Positions 1 through 6,379 of a DNA stretch of 25,694 bases are shown here, piece after piece (positions within the stretch are counted from its first letter, which is position 1; every line of letters begins with the position of its first letter). Under the pieces are notes generated by a model, which saw only the letters and a list, made by a program, of their open reading frames with translations, was not told where the DNA came from and did not search any database. A program made the translations under genes and the position numbers. The stretch is from JBDRFZ01 sp043818395. Lineage in GTDB: Bacteria; Patescibacteriota; Patescibacteriia; 2-12-FULL-60-25. The DNA is taken from contig JBDRFZ010000004.1 in NCBI GenBank assembly GCA_043818395.1, forward strand, positions 1 through 25,694. Reading direction: 5' to 3'.

Positions 1-290
1 GATCAATATCCTTTTTTGACATAGCGAAAAGTTGGGTTGTCATACCAGACCGTTGTACAGGAATCCGGAGTTCCCGACAGCCGGCCAGAATGTGACATTC
101 TAACTTCCCGCAAAAGGGACATTACAACTTCCGTGGGACACGACTAAGCCGCCAAAACACGTTTATTGACTCAAAAACTAAATTAAAGAAAACCGTCATA
201 AAATAATAGCCACTAAACATCGTTAAATACTGCAGGATATACGAAGCGCCAAACGCGAAGTACGATATAAGAAGTACGTTTTTTTTCTCT
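1..290. other. Intergenic region upstream of truB, no gene recognised
   Basis: I see no supportable gene here. One forward frame is open from the left edge for about 31 codons and then stops near 97, with no recognisable protein. Two similar 16-17 nt stretches, GACATTCTAACTTCCCG (93-109) and GACATTACAACTTCCG (118-133), form an imperfect direct repeat. The last 100 bases are AT-rich. A TATAAG box at 266-271 could be the -10 of a truB promoter, but no good -35 stands at the right distance. Confidence 0.5.
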
Positions 291-947
291 ATGAACCAAA
301 TCCTCCTAATCGACAAACCCGCCGGTATGACGAGTCACGACGTAGTTGATCGTGTGCGCAGAATTTTTAATACAAAAAAAGTAGGCCATGCCGGAACATT
401 GGATCCGTTCGCCACCGGACTTTTAATCATAGGCGTTGGCGATGCGACTAAGCGTCTGCAAGAATTCGTGGGATTGGACAAAACGTATGAAGCCACAGCG
501 CGTCTCGGCGCGACTAGTACGACGTTTGATACGGAAGGAACGATCACTGAAACCGTAGGGGCACGGCGCGCCGTGCCCCTACGGGAAATCGAAAATACAT
601 TGGATAAATTCCGCGGAGGTTATGAGCAGAAAGCGCCAATTTTTTCCGCTAAAAAAATCGCAGGCAAGAAACTCTACGAGCTGGCACGCAAAGGGAAAGC
701 CACAGAAGATATGCGTCCAGCTAAATACGTTACGATCAGCGAATTAACTGTCTTAGACTATATTTGGCCGAATTTAAAATTCCGCGTCCGCTCGTCGTCC
801 GGGACTTATATCAGATCACTGGCCGATGACATCGGCCGAGAGCTCGGCTGTGGCGCGTATCTGACCGAACTTAGGCGAACCGCGATTGGAGATTTTGAAA
901 TAAAAGATGCAATAGGACTGGATAACGTTACGCATCGTCTCGAGTGA
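291..947 (+). CDS. truB: tRNA pseudouridine(55) synthase TruB
   Basis: Converts U55 of the T-loop of elongator tRNAs to pseudouridine in the cytoplasm. The protein has 218 residues, short for the family (about 300 in E. coli), so it lacks most or all of the C-terminal PUA extension; this is common in reduced genomes. The family signature HAGTLDPFATGLL lies near residues 33-45 and holds the catalytic Asp (D38). LDKPAGMTSHDVV-like and SSGTYIRSLADDIG blocks are also present. The ATG at 291 is the only good start; no Shine-Dalgarno is seen. The oddity is residues 88-98 (GARRAVPLR), encoded by a perfect 32-bp palindrome that keeps the frame (see separate entry). A hairpin with a T-run follows the TGA stop. 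Identity is secure; only the effect of the palindrome is uncertain. Confidence 0.95.
   Translation: MNQILLIDKPAGMTSHDVVDRVRRIFNTKKVGHAGTLDPFATGLLIIGVGDATKRLQEFVGLDKTYEATARLGATSTTFDTEGTITETVGARRAVPLREIENTLDKFRGGYEQKAPIFSAKKIAGKKLYELARKGKATEDMRPAKYVTISELTVLDYIWPNLKFRVRSSSGTYIRSLADDIGRELGCGAYLTELRRTAIGDFEIKDAIGLDNVTHRLE
553..584. repeat. Perfect 32-bp palindrome inside truB
   Basis: The half-site CCGTAGGGGCACGGCG (553-568) is followed at once by its exact reverse complement (569-584). The core resembles the GTAGGGGC...GCCCCTAC mobile palindromic repeats I know from other environmental bacterial genomes, and a related GC-rich hairpin ending in GCCCCTACG lies at 19787-19810. It is read in frame within truB. 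Confidence 0.9.
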
Positions 948-966
948 ACACATATATCATCCCGAG

Positions 967-1008
967 CCCTTCGATCTGTCCCGACCGTAGCATCGGAAGG
1001 GATCTTTT
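967..1008 (+). terminator. Likely rho-independent terminator of truB, built from a repeat
   Basis: CCCTTCGAT (967-975) pairs with ATCGGAAGGG (992-1001) with one bulged G, followed by ATCTTTTT. The loop CTGTCCCGACCGTAGC (976-991) occurs as its exact reverse complement at 12651-12666, so the hairpin is a copy of a dispersed repeat placed after the truB stop. Confidence 0.6.
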
Positions 1009-1029
1009 TCCGCGGAGCCTATCAATACC

Positions 1030-1069
1030 AAAAAAATCCTTCGACTCGCTTACGCTCCACTTAGGACGA
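1030..1069. repeat. REP-like dispersed repeat copy
   Basis: A diverged copy of the element with core ATCCTTCGACTCCGCTCAGG followed by ACGA. Other copies stand near 7479, 11085, 12726, 19668 and 19724. Confidence 0.75.
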
Positions 1070-1101
1070 ACGGTACGTCGGGCGAAATCAGGCTTGAAGC
1101 A

Positions 1102-1130
1102 TTGACAATATTCCAATTTTCTTATATTTT
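1102..1130 (+). promoter_or_regulatory. Sigma70-type promoter for the two-TM membrane protein
   Basis: TTGACA at 1102-1107 is followed after 17 nt by TATTTT (1125-1130), or after 15 nt by TATATT (1123-1128). The TTG of this -35 box could be mistaken for a start codon in frame with the gene below, but the perfect Shine-Dalgarno at 1172 shows translation starts at 1183. Confidence 0.7.
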
Positions 1131-1182
1131 TTCATTGATACTGAAAGTCAATTCAGTCTCAAACCTTCATCAGGAGGTTGCT

Positions 1183-1737
1183 GTGATAAGTTCTTTTACA
1201 AAGAAAATCCTCCGTCTTTCATTATTCTATCTTGGACATACTTTGATACTTCTAGCGGTTGTTCTGGCGGGTGGAGCAATAATTAGCGGCTGCGGGTTCA
1301 TAGATTATCTGTTGTTACGGCAGGCCACTATCGGGCTAAACCAGTCCAGTACGATTATTGAGAGGATTATGGGAGCAATATCCCTACTCATCTTCATATT
1401 GCTCGCAAATCCTTTATCCTTACTCCTCGTAAACTATTCAGTTAGACTTTTCAGATATCTCTATTATATAAAGTCATTCTCCTATCGCGTTGCTCTGGAT
1501 CTCTGGCTAAAACATAACGAGTTGAAGCAGTTACTACAGAATCGTGATCGCTTGCGGCGCGAACTCATCAAGCATTGCCCGCAAACCAAGCAGTCTTACA
1601 GGATTATGTCTTTTACATCTCCGGATGAGTACCTCCGCTGGCGAATAGAAAACCCACGGAATGACTACAGCGAAGAGGAGATTGAATTCATCACCCTCGA
1701 AGAAAAAATAAAAAGACTCGGATCCCCCTATGTCTAA
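1183..1737 (+). CDS. Two-TM membrane protein of unknown function
   Basis: I do not recognise this 184-residue protein. I chose the GTG at 1183 because AGGAGG (1172-1177) stands 5 nt before it, the best Shine-Dalgarno in the window; upstream in-frame codons lie on the promoter. The N-terminus is basic, then come a hydrophobic segment at about residues 13-37 (containing GGAIISGCG) and a second at about 62-86 (IMGAISLLIFILLANPLSLLL). The C-terminal half is charged and probably cytoplasmic, with a likely coiled coil around HNELKQLLQNRDRLRREL and an acidic tail. The gene stands alone between its own promoter and a strong terminator. GC and codon use look like the neighbours. It is probably expressed; the role is unknown. 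Confidence 0.75.
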   Translation: MISSFTKKILRLSLFYLGHTLILLAVVLAGGAIISGCGFIDYLLLRQATIGLNQSSTIIERIMGAISLLIFILLANPLSLLLVNYSVRLFRYLYYIKSFSYRVALDLWLKHNELKQLLQNRDRLRRELIKHCPQTKQSYRIMSFTSPDEYLRWRIENPRNDYSEEEIEFITLEEKIKRLGSPYV

Positions 1738-1751
1738 AACCTACTTTCCAG

Positions 1752-1785
1752 AACCCGCCGCTCTCCTCGGCGGGTTTGTGGTTTT
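1752..1785 (+). terminator. Rho-independent terminator
   Basis: A perfect 9-bp stem, AACCCGCCG (1752-1760) with CGGCGGGTT (1768-1776), a 7-nt loop, then TGTGGTTTT. It lies 15 nt after the stop of the two-TM protein and insulates the cassette that follows. Confidence 0.85.
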
Positions 1786-1820
1786 AAAACATCAGAACAA
1801 AAACTTTCGAAATACCTAGC

Positions 1821-1858
1821 TGTCAATTTTGACACGTGATATTCTATTCTTGTAAGAA
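1821..1858 (+). promoter_or_regulatory. Putative promoter and operator of the Panacea cassette
   Basis: TGTCAA TT TTGACA (1821-1834) is an inverted repeat with 6-nt arms whose right arm is a consensus -35 (1829-1834). The -10 is weak; TGTAAG (1851-1856) or TAAGAA (1853-1858) are candidates at 16-18 nt spacing. An operator overlapping the -35 would suit autoregulation of a toxin-antitoxin operon; this is inference. Confidence 0.5.
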
Positions 1859-1876
1859 AGAACTACAAAAAAATTT

Positions 1877-2350
1877 ATGTCTACCTACACGACCGATGCG
1901 ATGAGCATTGCTAAATGGTTTGTCGATCGTGCCAACAAGGAGTTCGTAGATGAAGATGGAGTCTCTGAAGGATTGACGAATCTAAAATTACAAAAATTAC
2001 TTTATTTTGCGCAAGCAGTTAGTTTATCATTGAAAGATCAGCCTCTTTTCAACGATAAAATTGAAGCCTGGAAATTCGGCCCCGTCATCCCCGTTGTCTA
2101 TCATGCCTTAAAAGAATTTGAAAACGCACCTGTTAAAATAACATCTGCAACTCAAGAGATCTCCCCAGAAGTAGCTTCGCTTCTTGAGAATGTTTGGTCA
2201 GTATATGGCAAATTTTCTGCACACGAACTAGTCAATATTACGCACAATCATTTACCCTGGAAAGAAGTCTATTTGTCCGGCGGTAAAAACAACGAAATAA
2301 CCGCCGAGAGCATCAAAAAATACTACGCCGATTATTATCACTTAGCGTGA
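1877..2350 (+). CDS. Panacea/SocA-type antitoxin domain protein (DUF4065)
   Basis: This 157-residue protein is a single Panacea domain (DUF4065, also called SocA-like or GepA). That family is known as a promiscuous antitoxin domain neutralising many unrelated toxins; SocA itself is a proteolytic adaptor antitoxin. Visible hallmarks are LTNLKLQKLLYFAQ at about residues 33-46, the EAWKFGPVIPVVYHALKEF block at about 63-81, and a C-terminal HNHLPWKEVY motif. It begins with ATG at 1877 downstream of a possible operator, and its TGA stop overlaps the GTG of the next gene by 4 nt (GTGA), a sign of translational coupling. The next gene is therefore the probable cognate toxin. The family call is firm; the antitoxin role is inferred from family and context. 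Confidence 0.88.
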   Translation: MSTYTTDAMSIAKWFVDRANKEFVDEDGVSEGLTNLKLQKLLYFAQAVSLSLKDQPLFNDKIEAWKFGPVIPVVYHALKEFENAPVKITSATQEISPEVASLLENVWSVYGKFSAHELVNITHNHLPWKEVYLSGGKNNEITAESIKKYYADYYHLA

Positions 2351-2739
2351 TTATGGCGTTAGAAATCAGGGGCAATTTAGAGGAGCCTGTACATTATTTA
2401 GAAAAAGAAGTTCGGTTCAGCTTTTCAAAATGCGATACTCAAAAGTATTGCATTCAAAAATTAGAAAAGGACGAACTGCGTCGTTTTTATCAAACCCTGG
2501 GTTATTTAGAAAAGCATACATGGAAACAAACCCGCGGCCTGCCACGCGAAAAAGGGATATCGCTTGAGACGAAGAATGGGAATATTTTTGAACTACTGAA
2601 ACCAAAAATGGATGACTGTTCGACTTTCGGCCATTTTCGGGTAGATGGTACAAGCGTGAACATGCGTATCTTTATCGGTCTTAACAAAGACCTCGCTTTT
2701 ATTTTGCTGATTGATCGAGAGGGCGAACTTCAACATTAG
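2347..2739 (+). CDS. Putative RelE-like toxin partner of the Panacea protein
   Basis: A 130-residue basic protein that starts at GTG 2347 within the antitoxin stop (an ATG at 2353 is the alternative). I see no motif strong enough to fix the family. The layout is that of a RelE/HigB-type toxin: FSF strand, a helix with KLEKDELRRFYQTLGYLEKHTW, a basic loop KQTRGLPREKG, a strand block FGHFRVDGTSVNMRIFI, and a last strand AFILLIDREGELQH. RelE-fold enzymes cut ribosome-bound mRNA; that activity is only a guess here. The size, coupling to a Panacea gene and position directly after it all fit a toxin. Alternatives are another PanT type or an accessory protein. Confidence 0.6.
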   Translation: MIMALEIRGNLEEPVHYLEKEVRFSFSKCDTQKYCIQKLEKDELRRFYQTLGYLEKHTWKQTRGLPREKGISLETKNGNIFELLKPKMDDCSTFGHFRVDGTSVNMRIFIGLNKDLAFILLIDREGELQH

Positions 2740-2749
2740 CACTAGAGAT

Positions 2750-3247
2750 ATGAAAAAAAATATCATCTTTGTCAGCAATACAGCGGAAGAAGAACAGTCG
2801 ATCGTCGATCGTTTTCACGATTCCGTAGATTTTTTTAAACGGCATCAGATACGTTTTAACATGCCAAGGCGGGCTATCCTGGAAGAATACGACTCTTCGT
2901 TATACGAAGCTTACCGCGCAGTAGCCGAAGCGGATTGGGCGAATCGTTCTGAAAATTTTATTGAGAAACTACGTCTTTTTTTCCAACGACCAGAACCTTT
3001 CCAATTTATCGTGCGAATTACTCAATATGGCCCTTTTGGATTTTACGACTTTAAAGACCAGTCCGTAACCATTAATCGACATGCGAACATTGATGCATTC
3101 CGGATTATTCAGCACGAAATGATTCATGTCATGGTCGAACCGTATATCCTGGCGCAAAAATTGAAGCATTCGCAAAAGGAATTTATCGTGGAGTCGCTTG
3201 GAACCATGTTCGCATCGATCGATAGTATTAGTGACCCAGGTAAATAA
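2750..3247 (+). CDS. Small HExxH zincin-like putative metallopeptidase
   Basis: A 165-residue protein with HEMIH at residues 122-126 and a conserved-looking downstream block ending in KEFIVES, where Glu148 could be the third zinc ligand (gluzincin-like pattern). Upstream of the motif lie beta-strand-like segments (FIVRITQYGPFGFYD, QSVTINRHANID) that I associate with uncharacterised soluble HExxH proteins in CPR and Bacteroidota. No signal peptide or TM segment is visible, so it is probably cytoplasmic. I start at ATG 2750, 10 nt after the preceding stop; an in-frame TTG at 2711 would overlap the preceding gene. It lies in the same likely operon as the Panacea pair, suggesting a third component such as a protease acting on the antitoxin, a second toxin, or an unrelated passenger. 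Confidence 0.72.
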   Translation: MKKNIIFVSNTAEEEQSIVDRFHDSVDFFKRHQIRFNMPRRAILEEYDSSLYEAYRAVAEADWANRSENFIEKLRLFFQRPEPFQFIVRITQYGPFGFYDFKDQSVTINRHANIDAFRIIQHEMIHVMVEPYILAQKLKHSQKEFIVESLGTMFASIDSISDPGK

Positions 3248-3253
3248 ATATAC

Positions 3254-3281
3254 ATCTGACCTGCTCAATCTGACCTGCTCA
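3254..3281. repeat. 14-bp perfect tandem duplication
   Basis: ATCTGACCTGCTCA occurs twice without a gap (3254-3267 and 3268-3281), followed by a partial ATCTGG. It lies just after the zincin-like gene. The rest of the gap to rny shows no gene. Confidence 0.9.
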
Positions 3282-3468
3282 TCTGGACGAGAAGTCTACT
3301 TTCTGATATCTTTCGCCTACCGACCTAATACTTATTAAACCGCTTCGGACGTAACGTTTAGCTCCCCATGGTCGGCCTTCAATAGCTTTTGTGGCTTGAA
3401 AAAACTGCATCTCGGCTGCCAATGGAATTTTGGCGTATTTCACACAAATATTAAGAAGACCGCGACCC

Positions 3469-3495
3469 TTGTTTTTGGGAGAAAATTGTTATATT
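3469..3495 (+). promoter_or_regulatory. Possible rny-ymdB promoter
   Basis: TATATT at 3490-3495 is a fair -10 box; TTGTTT at 3469-3474 is the nearest -35-like element but the 15-nt spacing is short. The inferred leader is about 10 nt with no Shine-Dalgarno. Confidence 0.4.
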
Positions 3496-3511
3496 CGAGC
3501 GTAAACGATTT

Positions 3512-5047
3512 ATGTTATACGCATTTTTTGCATTGATTATCGGAGTGGCGCTTGGTGCTGTTGCGGCTCGTGCTTTTGTTACAGAAAAAGCCAGAAAAAT
3601 TCAACAAATGGTAACGGATGCGGAAACCGAAGCTAAACGCGTCATTAACGATGCTCAATCCAAAGAGCAGGATATCTTGATCAAAGCCAAAGACAAAGCA
3701 ATCAAGATACTCGAGGAATCTCGTTTGGAAGAGAAAAAGACGACCGAGGAACTTAAAAAAGAACGTACCGCGCTTTCAGAAAGAGAGGATGAATTCGGCA
3801 AAAAAATCTTGGAGCTCGATGTGACTCGTAAAGAAATCGATGAAAGAGCTTCACAGATTAACCAAACGGAAAAAGATATAGAGCAGTTGAAACAAGATGA
3901 AATTAAAAAATTGGAAGAAGTCGCCGGGCTTAACAAGGATCAGGCCCTGGAACGCATCATGAAGCTGGTTGAAGAACAAAGCCAGGAAGCGATCATGTCG
4001 CGTGAACGCAAGCTTGAGCAAATGGAGGCGGAAGAAATCGAAAAGAAAGCAAAAAACGTAATTGCCGTTGCCGTCCAAAGACTAGCTTCTTCGACGGTGG
4101 CCGAAACCACGACTACGCACGTGGAACTGCCGAATGATGAAATGAAGGGTAGAATCATTGGTCGCGAAGGAAGAAACATCAAAGCCCTGGAATGGCTGAC
4201 TGGTTGCGAACTCATTGTAGACGATACGCCGGGCATGATTACGATTTCCGGTTTTTCTCCGATCAGACGCCAAGTCGCCCAGCGCGCGCTCGACAAACTC
4301 ATGTCAGATGGCCGCATCCATCCCGGAAGAATCGAGGAATGTATTGATGAAGCTAAGCGAGAACTAGCATTGGATATCAAAAAAGCCGGTGAAGATGCGT
4401 TATTCCAACTCGGCATTTCCATGGCCGGTATTGATCCTAAACTGATCCAGATCTTGGGTCGTCTAAAATATCGAACTTCATACGGGCAAAACGTGCTCAT
4501 GCATTCAATGGAAGTCGGAAATATCGCCGCCTTATTGGCTGAAGAGCTAAATGCTGACGTGATTATCTGCAAAAAAGGCGGATTGTTTCACGATATCGGC
4601 AAAGCCGTTGACCATGACATGCAGGGCTCTCACCCGGAACTCGGCTATCAAATAATGAAAAAATTCGGTTTTGCCGAAGAAATCTGCTACCAGTCAATCG
4701 GCCACCATGAAGATAAGCCCAAGACACTGGAAGCTGTGATCGTTAAAGCTGCGGACGCCATCTCTGGCGCACGACCCGGGGCGCGCAAGGATTCTCTCGA
4801 GCTCTACATCAAACGCTTGGAAGAACTGGAAAACGTAGCCTTGTCATTTGAAGGCGTGGAAAAAGTCTATGCCATCCAGGCCGGCCGTGAAATCCGTGTC
4901 TTCGTAAATCCCAAAGCCATGGACGATTTTGGCGCCTTGAGATTAGCGCAAGACGTTGCTAGAAAAATTGAAGCTGAACTTAAATATCCAGGTGAAATCC
5001 GCGTCACCTTAATTCGAGAAATGCGCGTCATCGAATACGCCAGATAA
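3512..5047 (+). CDS. rny: Ribonuclease Y
   Basis: Membrane-anchored endoribonuclease that starts mRNA decay. The 511-residue length matches the family. Order of parts: one N-terminal TM segment (about 2-22), a long charged coiled coil (about 25-200), a KH domain with the GRIIGREGRNIK motif (about 213-224) that binds RNA, an HD domain with the metal-binding His360-Asp361 in LFHDIGKA and a later GHHEDKP block, and a C-terminal domain ending in LIREMRVIEYAR, a family-typical end. The gene directly precedes ymdB with a 1-nt gap, as rny-ymdB do in Bacillus subtilis, so the two are surely one transcript. All key residues appear intact. Confidence 0.97.
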   Translation: MLYAFFALIIGVALGAVAARAFVTEKARKIQQMVTDAETEAKRVINDAQSKEQDILIKAKDKAIKILEESRLEEKKTTEELKKERTALSEREDEFGKKILELDVTRKEIDERASQINQTEKDIEQLKQDEIKKLEEVAGLNKDQALERIMKLVEEQSQEAIMSRERKLEQMEAEEIEKKAKNVIAVAVQRLASSTVAETTTTHVELPNDEMKGRIIGREGRNIKALEWLTGCELIVDDTPGMITISGFSPIRRQVAQRALDKLMSDGRIHPGRIEECIDEAKRELALDIKKAGEDALFQLGISMAGIDPKLIQILGRLKYRTSYGQNVLMHSMEVGNIAALLAEELNADVIICKKGGLFHDIGKAVDHDMQGSHPELGYQIMKKFGFAEEICYQSIGHHEDKPKTLEAVIVKAADAISGARPGARKDSLELYIKRLEELENVALSFEGVEKVYAIQAGREIRVFVNPKAMDDFGALRLAQDVARKIEAELKYPGEIRVTLIREMRVIEYAR

Positions 5048-5048
5048 A

Positions 5049-5840
5049 ATGTATAAAATCCTGTTTTTCGGCGATATTGTCGGAGCCATCGGTCGAAAAG
5101 CCGTGATCGCGGCTTTGCCGGGGTTACGCGAAAAATACTCGCCTGATTTTGTGATCGCTAATGTAGAAAACCTGGCGCACGGCAGTGGTGTCACGCCAAA
5201 AACATTAACCGATCTTGATAACGCCGGCTTTGACGCTTACACCTCCGGAAACCATGCTTGGGCCAACCCGGTTGGCATCCCTTGTTTTACGGATGAACGC
5301 TGGAAAAAGCGTCTACTGCGACCGGCTAACATTATGCCAAAAATGCCCGGACAAGGATCCACAGTCATAGAAAAAGCGGGCGTGAAAATCGGATTGATAA
5401 ATTTAAGCGGACAGCTCTTTATGAAAGAAGAGGCACGTAATCCATTTTTGCTTTTAGACGAGATGTTAGCCCAGACGAAAACCGCGGATATCTCCATTAT
5501 CGACTTTCATGCCGAAGCTACCAGCGAAAAAGAAGCTTTTGGTCTTTATGCCGACGGTAAAGTAACGGCAATTCTAGGCACGCATACCCATGTACCGACT
5601 GCCGACGCCAAAATACTCCCCGCAGGCATCGCCTACCAAACAGACGTAGGTCGTAGCGGCTCATATCAGTCCGTGCTCGGTTTTGAGAAAAATAGCGCTA
5701 TTAAGGCATTTTTAGAGCCTGGGCACATGTCTTTTGACCTCCCGGAAGACGGCCAAACCGAGGTTAATTGCGCTTTATTGACCGTAGATCTTGACATGAA
5801 GAAAGCCATGAGCCTTGACTCATTGCGCATTATTTGTTGA
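5049..5840 (+). CDS. ymdB: YmdB-family metallophosphoesterase (TIGR00282)
   Basis: A 263-residue calcineurin-like phosphoesterase of the YmdB type; the Bacillus enzyme hydrolyses 2',3'-cyclic nucleotides and affects RNA turnover and biofilm choice. Metal-binding motifs are seen in order: GDIVG (Asp9), ANVEN (Glu40, Asn41), SGNHAW (Asn68, His69), IDFHAE, GTHTHVPTAD and a final TDVGRSG block. No signal peptide or TM segment is present, so it is cytoplasmic. It follows rny after 1 nt and has no Shine-Dalgarno, so translation probably depends on coupling. Context supports a joint role in RNA decay: RNase Y releases fragments, and YmdB could act on the cyclic products. The stop codon overlaps the -35 of the HU promoter. 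Confidence 0.94.
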   Translation: MYKILFFGDIVGAIGRKAVIAALPGLREKYSPDFVIANVENLAHGSGVTPKTLTDLDNAGFDAYTSGNHAWANPVGIPCFTDERWKKRLLRPANIMPKMPGQGSTVIEKAGVKIGLINLSGQLFMKEEARNPFLLLDEMLAQTKTADISIIDFHAEATSEKEAFGLYADGKVTAILGTHTHVPTADAKILPAGIAYQTDVGRSGSYQSVLGFEKNSAIKAFLEPGHMSFDLPEDGQTEVNCALLTVDLDMKKAMSLDSLRIIC

Positions 5841-5865
5841 GTCTTGGGCAATAAAAAGGTATTCT
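5837..5865 (+). promoter_or_regulatory. Promoter of the HU gene
   Basis: TTGAGT (5837-5842), 17-nt spacer, TATTCT (5860-5865). The -35 overlaps the ymdB stop codon, so HU can be transcribed independently. The inferred leader is about 22 nt. Confidence 0.6.
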
Positions 5866-5894
5866 GGAGTCAGTTAACCCCTATTTTTATCCAT

Positions 5895-6209
5895 ATGAAC
5901 AAAGCTGAACTTATCTCTTATCTAGCCGAAAAAATCGGCGTCACCAAGAAGCAGGCCGAGGACATGGTCGAGACCTTCGTTACAGTGGTTACCGAAACCC
6001 TGCAACGCGGCGGCGAAGTTACAATCGCCGGCTTCGGCACGTTTTCTGCCAAACAGCGCAAGGGCCGCACGGGCGTAAACCCGCAGGATCCTACGCAAAA
6101 AATTCAGATACCGTCGGTTACGGTTCCTAAATTCAAAGCCGGCAAGGGCTTGAAGGATGCGCTCAAGGGCAAAAAAGAACCAGTGGCCCCGGAAGCCGCA
6201 ACGTTTTAA
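5895..6209 (+). CDS. hup: HU-family DNA-binding protein
   Basis: A nucleoid protein that bends and compacts DNA as a dimer. The ATG at 5895 gives 104 residues and the standard N-terminus MNKAELISYLAEKIGVTKKQAE; a TTG at 5844 would add 17 unlikely residues lying on the promoter. Seen: the helical dimer region (1-40), the GFGTF turn (about 47-51), and the DNA-binding arm with GVNPQDPTQKIQIPS, carrying the intercalating proline in NPQ. The C-terminus KGLKDALKGKKEPVAPEAATF runs past the usual end by about ten residues, rich in Ala and Pro. It is monocistronic, between its own promoter and a strong terminator. HU versus IHF cannot be separated with certainty, but HU fits better. Confidence 0.95.
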   Translation: MNKAELISYLAEKIGVTKKQAEDMVETFVTVVTETLQRGGEVTIAGFGTFSAKQRKGRTGVNPQDPTQKIQIPSVTVPKFKAGKGLKDALKGKKEPVAPEAATF

Positions 6210-6222
6210 AGAATAAAAAAAT

Positions 6223-6256
6223 AAAAAATCACCTCGTATCATCGGGGTGATTTTTT
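6223..6256 (+). terminator. Rho-independent terminator of the HU gene
   Basis: A 14-bp stem (6223-6236 with 6243-6256, one G-U pair), loop TATCAT, A-run on the left and T-run on the right. It may work in both directions. Confidence 0.9.
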
Positions 6257-6260
6257 AGAT

Positions 6261-6321
6261 AAAAAAAGAGCCGCATCTACGAGACGCAAGCTCCTATGGG
6301 AAGTTGCGTTGTAGACACGGC
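6261..6321 (-). terminator. Minus-strand terminator of the GC-rich orphan gene
   Basis: Read on the minus strand, GCCG, TCTAC and ACGCAA pair in order with TTGCGT, GTAGA and CGGC (6270-6321), with small bulges and a 14-nt loop, followed by TCTTTTTTT (complement of 6261-6269). It lies about 60 nt after the stop of the minus-strand gene. Confidence 0.75.
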
Positions 6322-6340
6322 CGAGGGAACCCGAGGGAAC
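6321..6340. repeat. 10-bp tandem duplication
   Basis: CCGAGGGAAC occurs twice without a gap between the minus-strand gene's stop and its terminator hairpin. Confidence 0.85.
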
Positions 6341-6379
6341 CAAGGTCAGAAGACCAAGGCTCCCCCGAGTTCCAAGGGT

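Noticed and set aside
122..316. Minus-strand frame of 64 codons with a hydrophobic product
   Set aside because: It overlaps the truB start, lies in AT-rich DNA that naturally codes hydrophobic residues, and has no promoter or ribosome site that I can see.
928..1116. Minus-strand frame of 62 codons
   Set aside because: It is made almost wholly of the two intergenic repeat elements.
3940..4572. Minus-strand frame of 210 codons inside rny
   Set aside because: Antisense shadow of the conserved RNase Y KH-HD region; Ser-rich product typical of such shadows.
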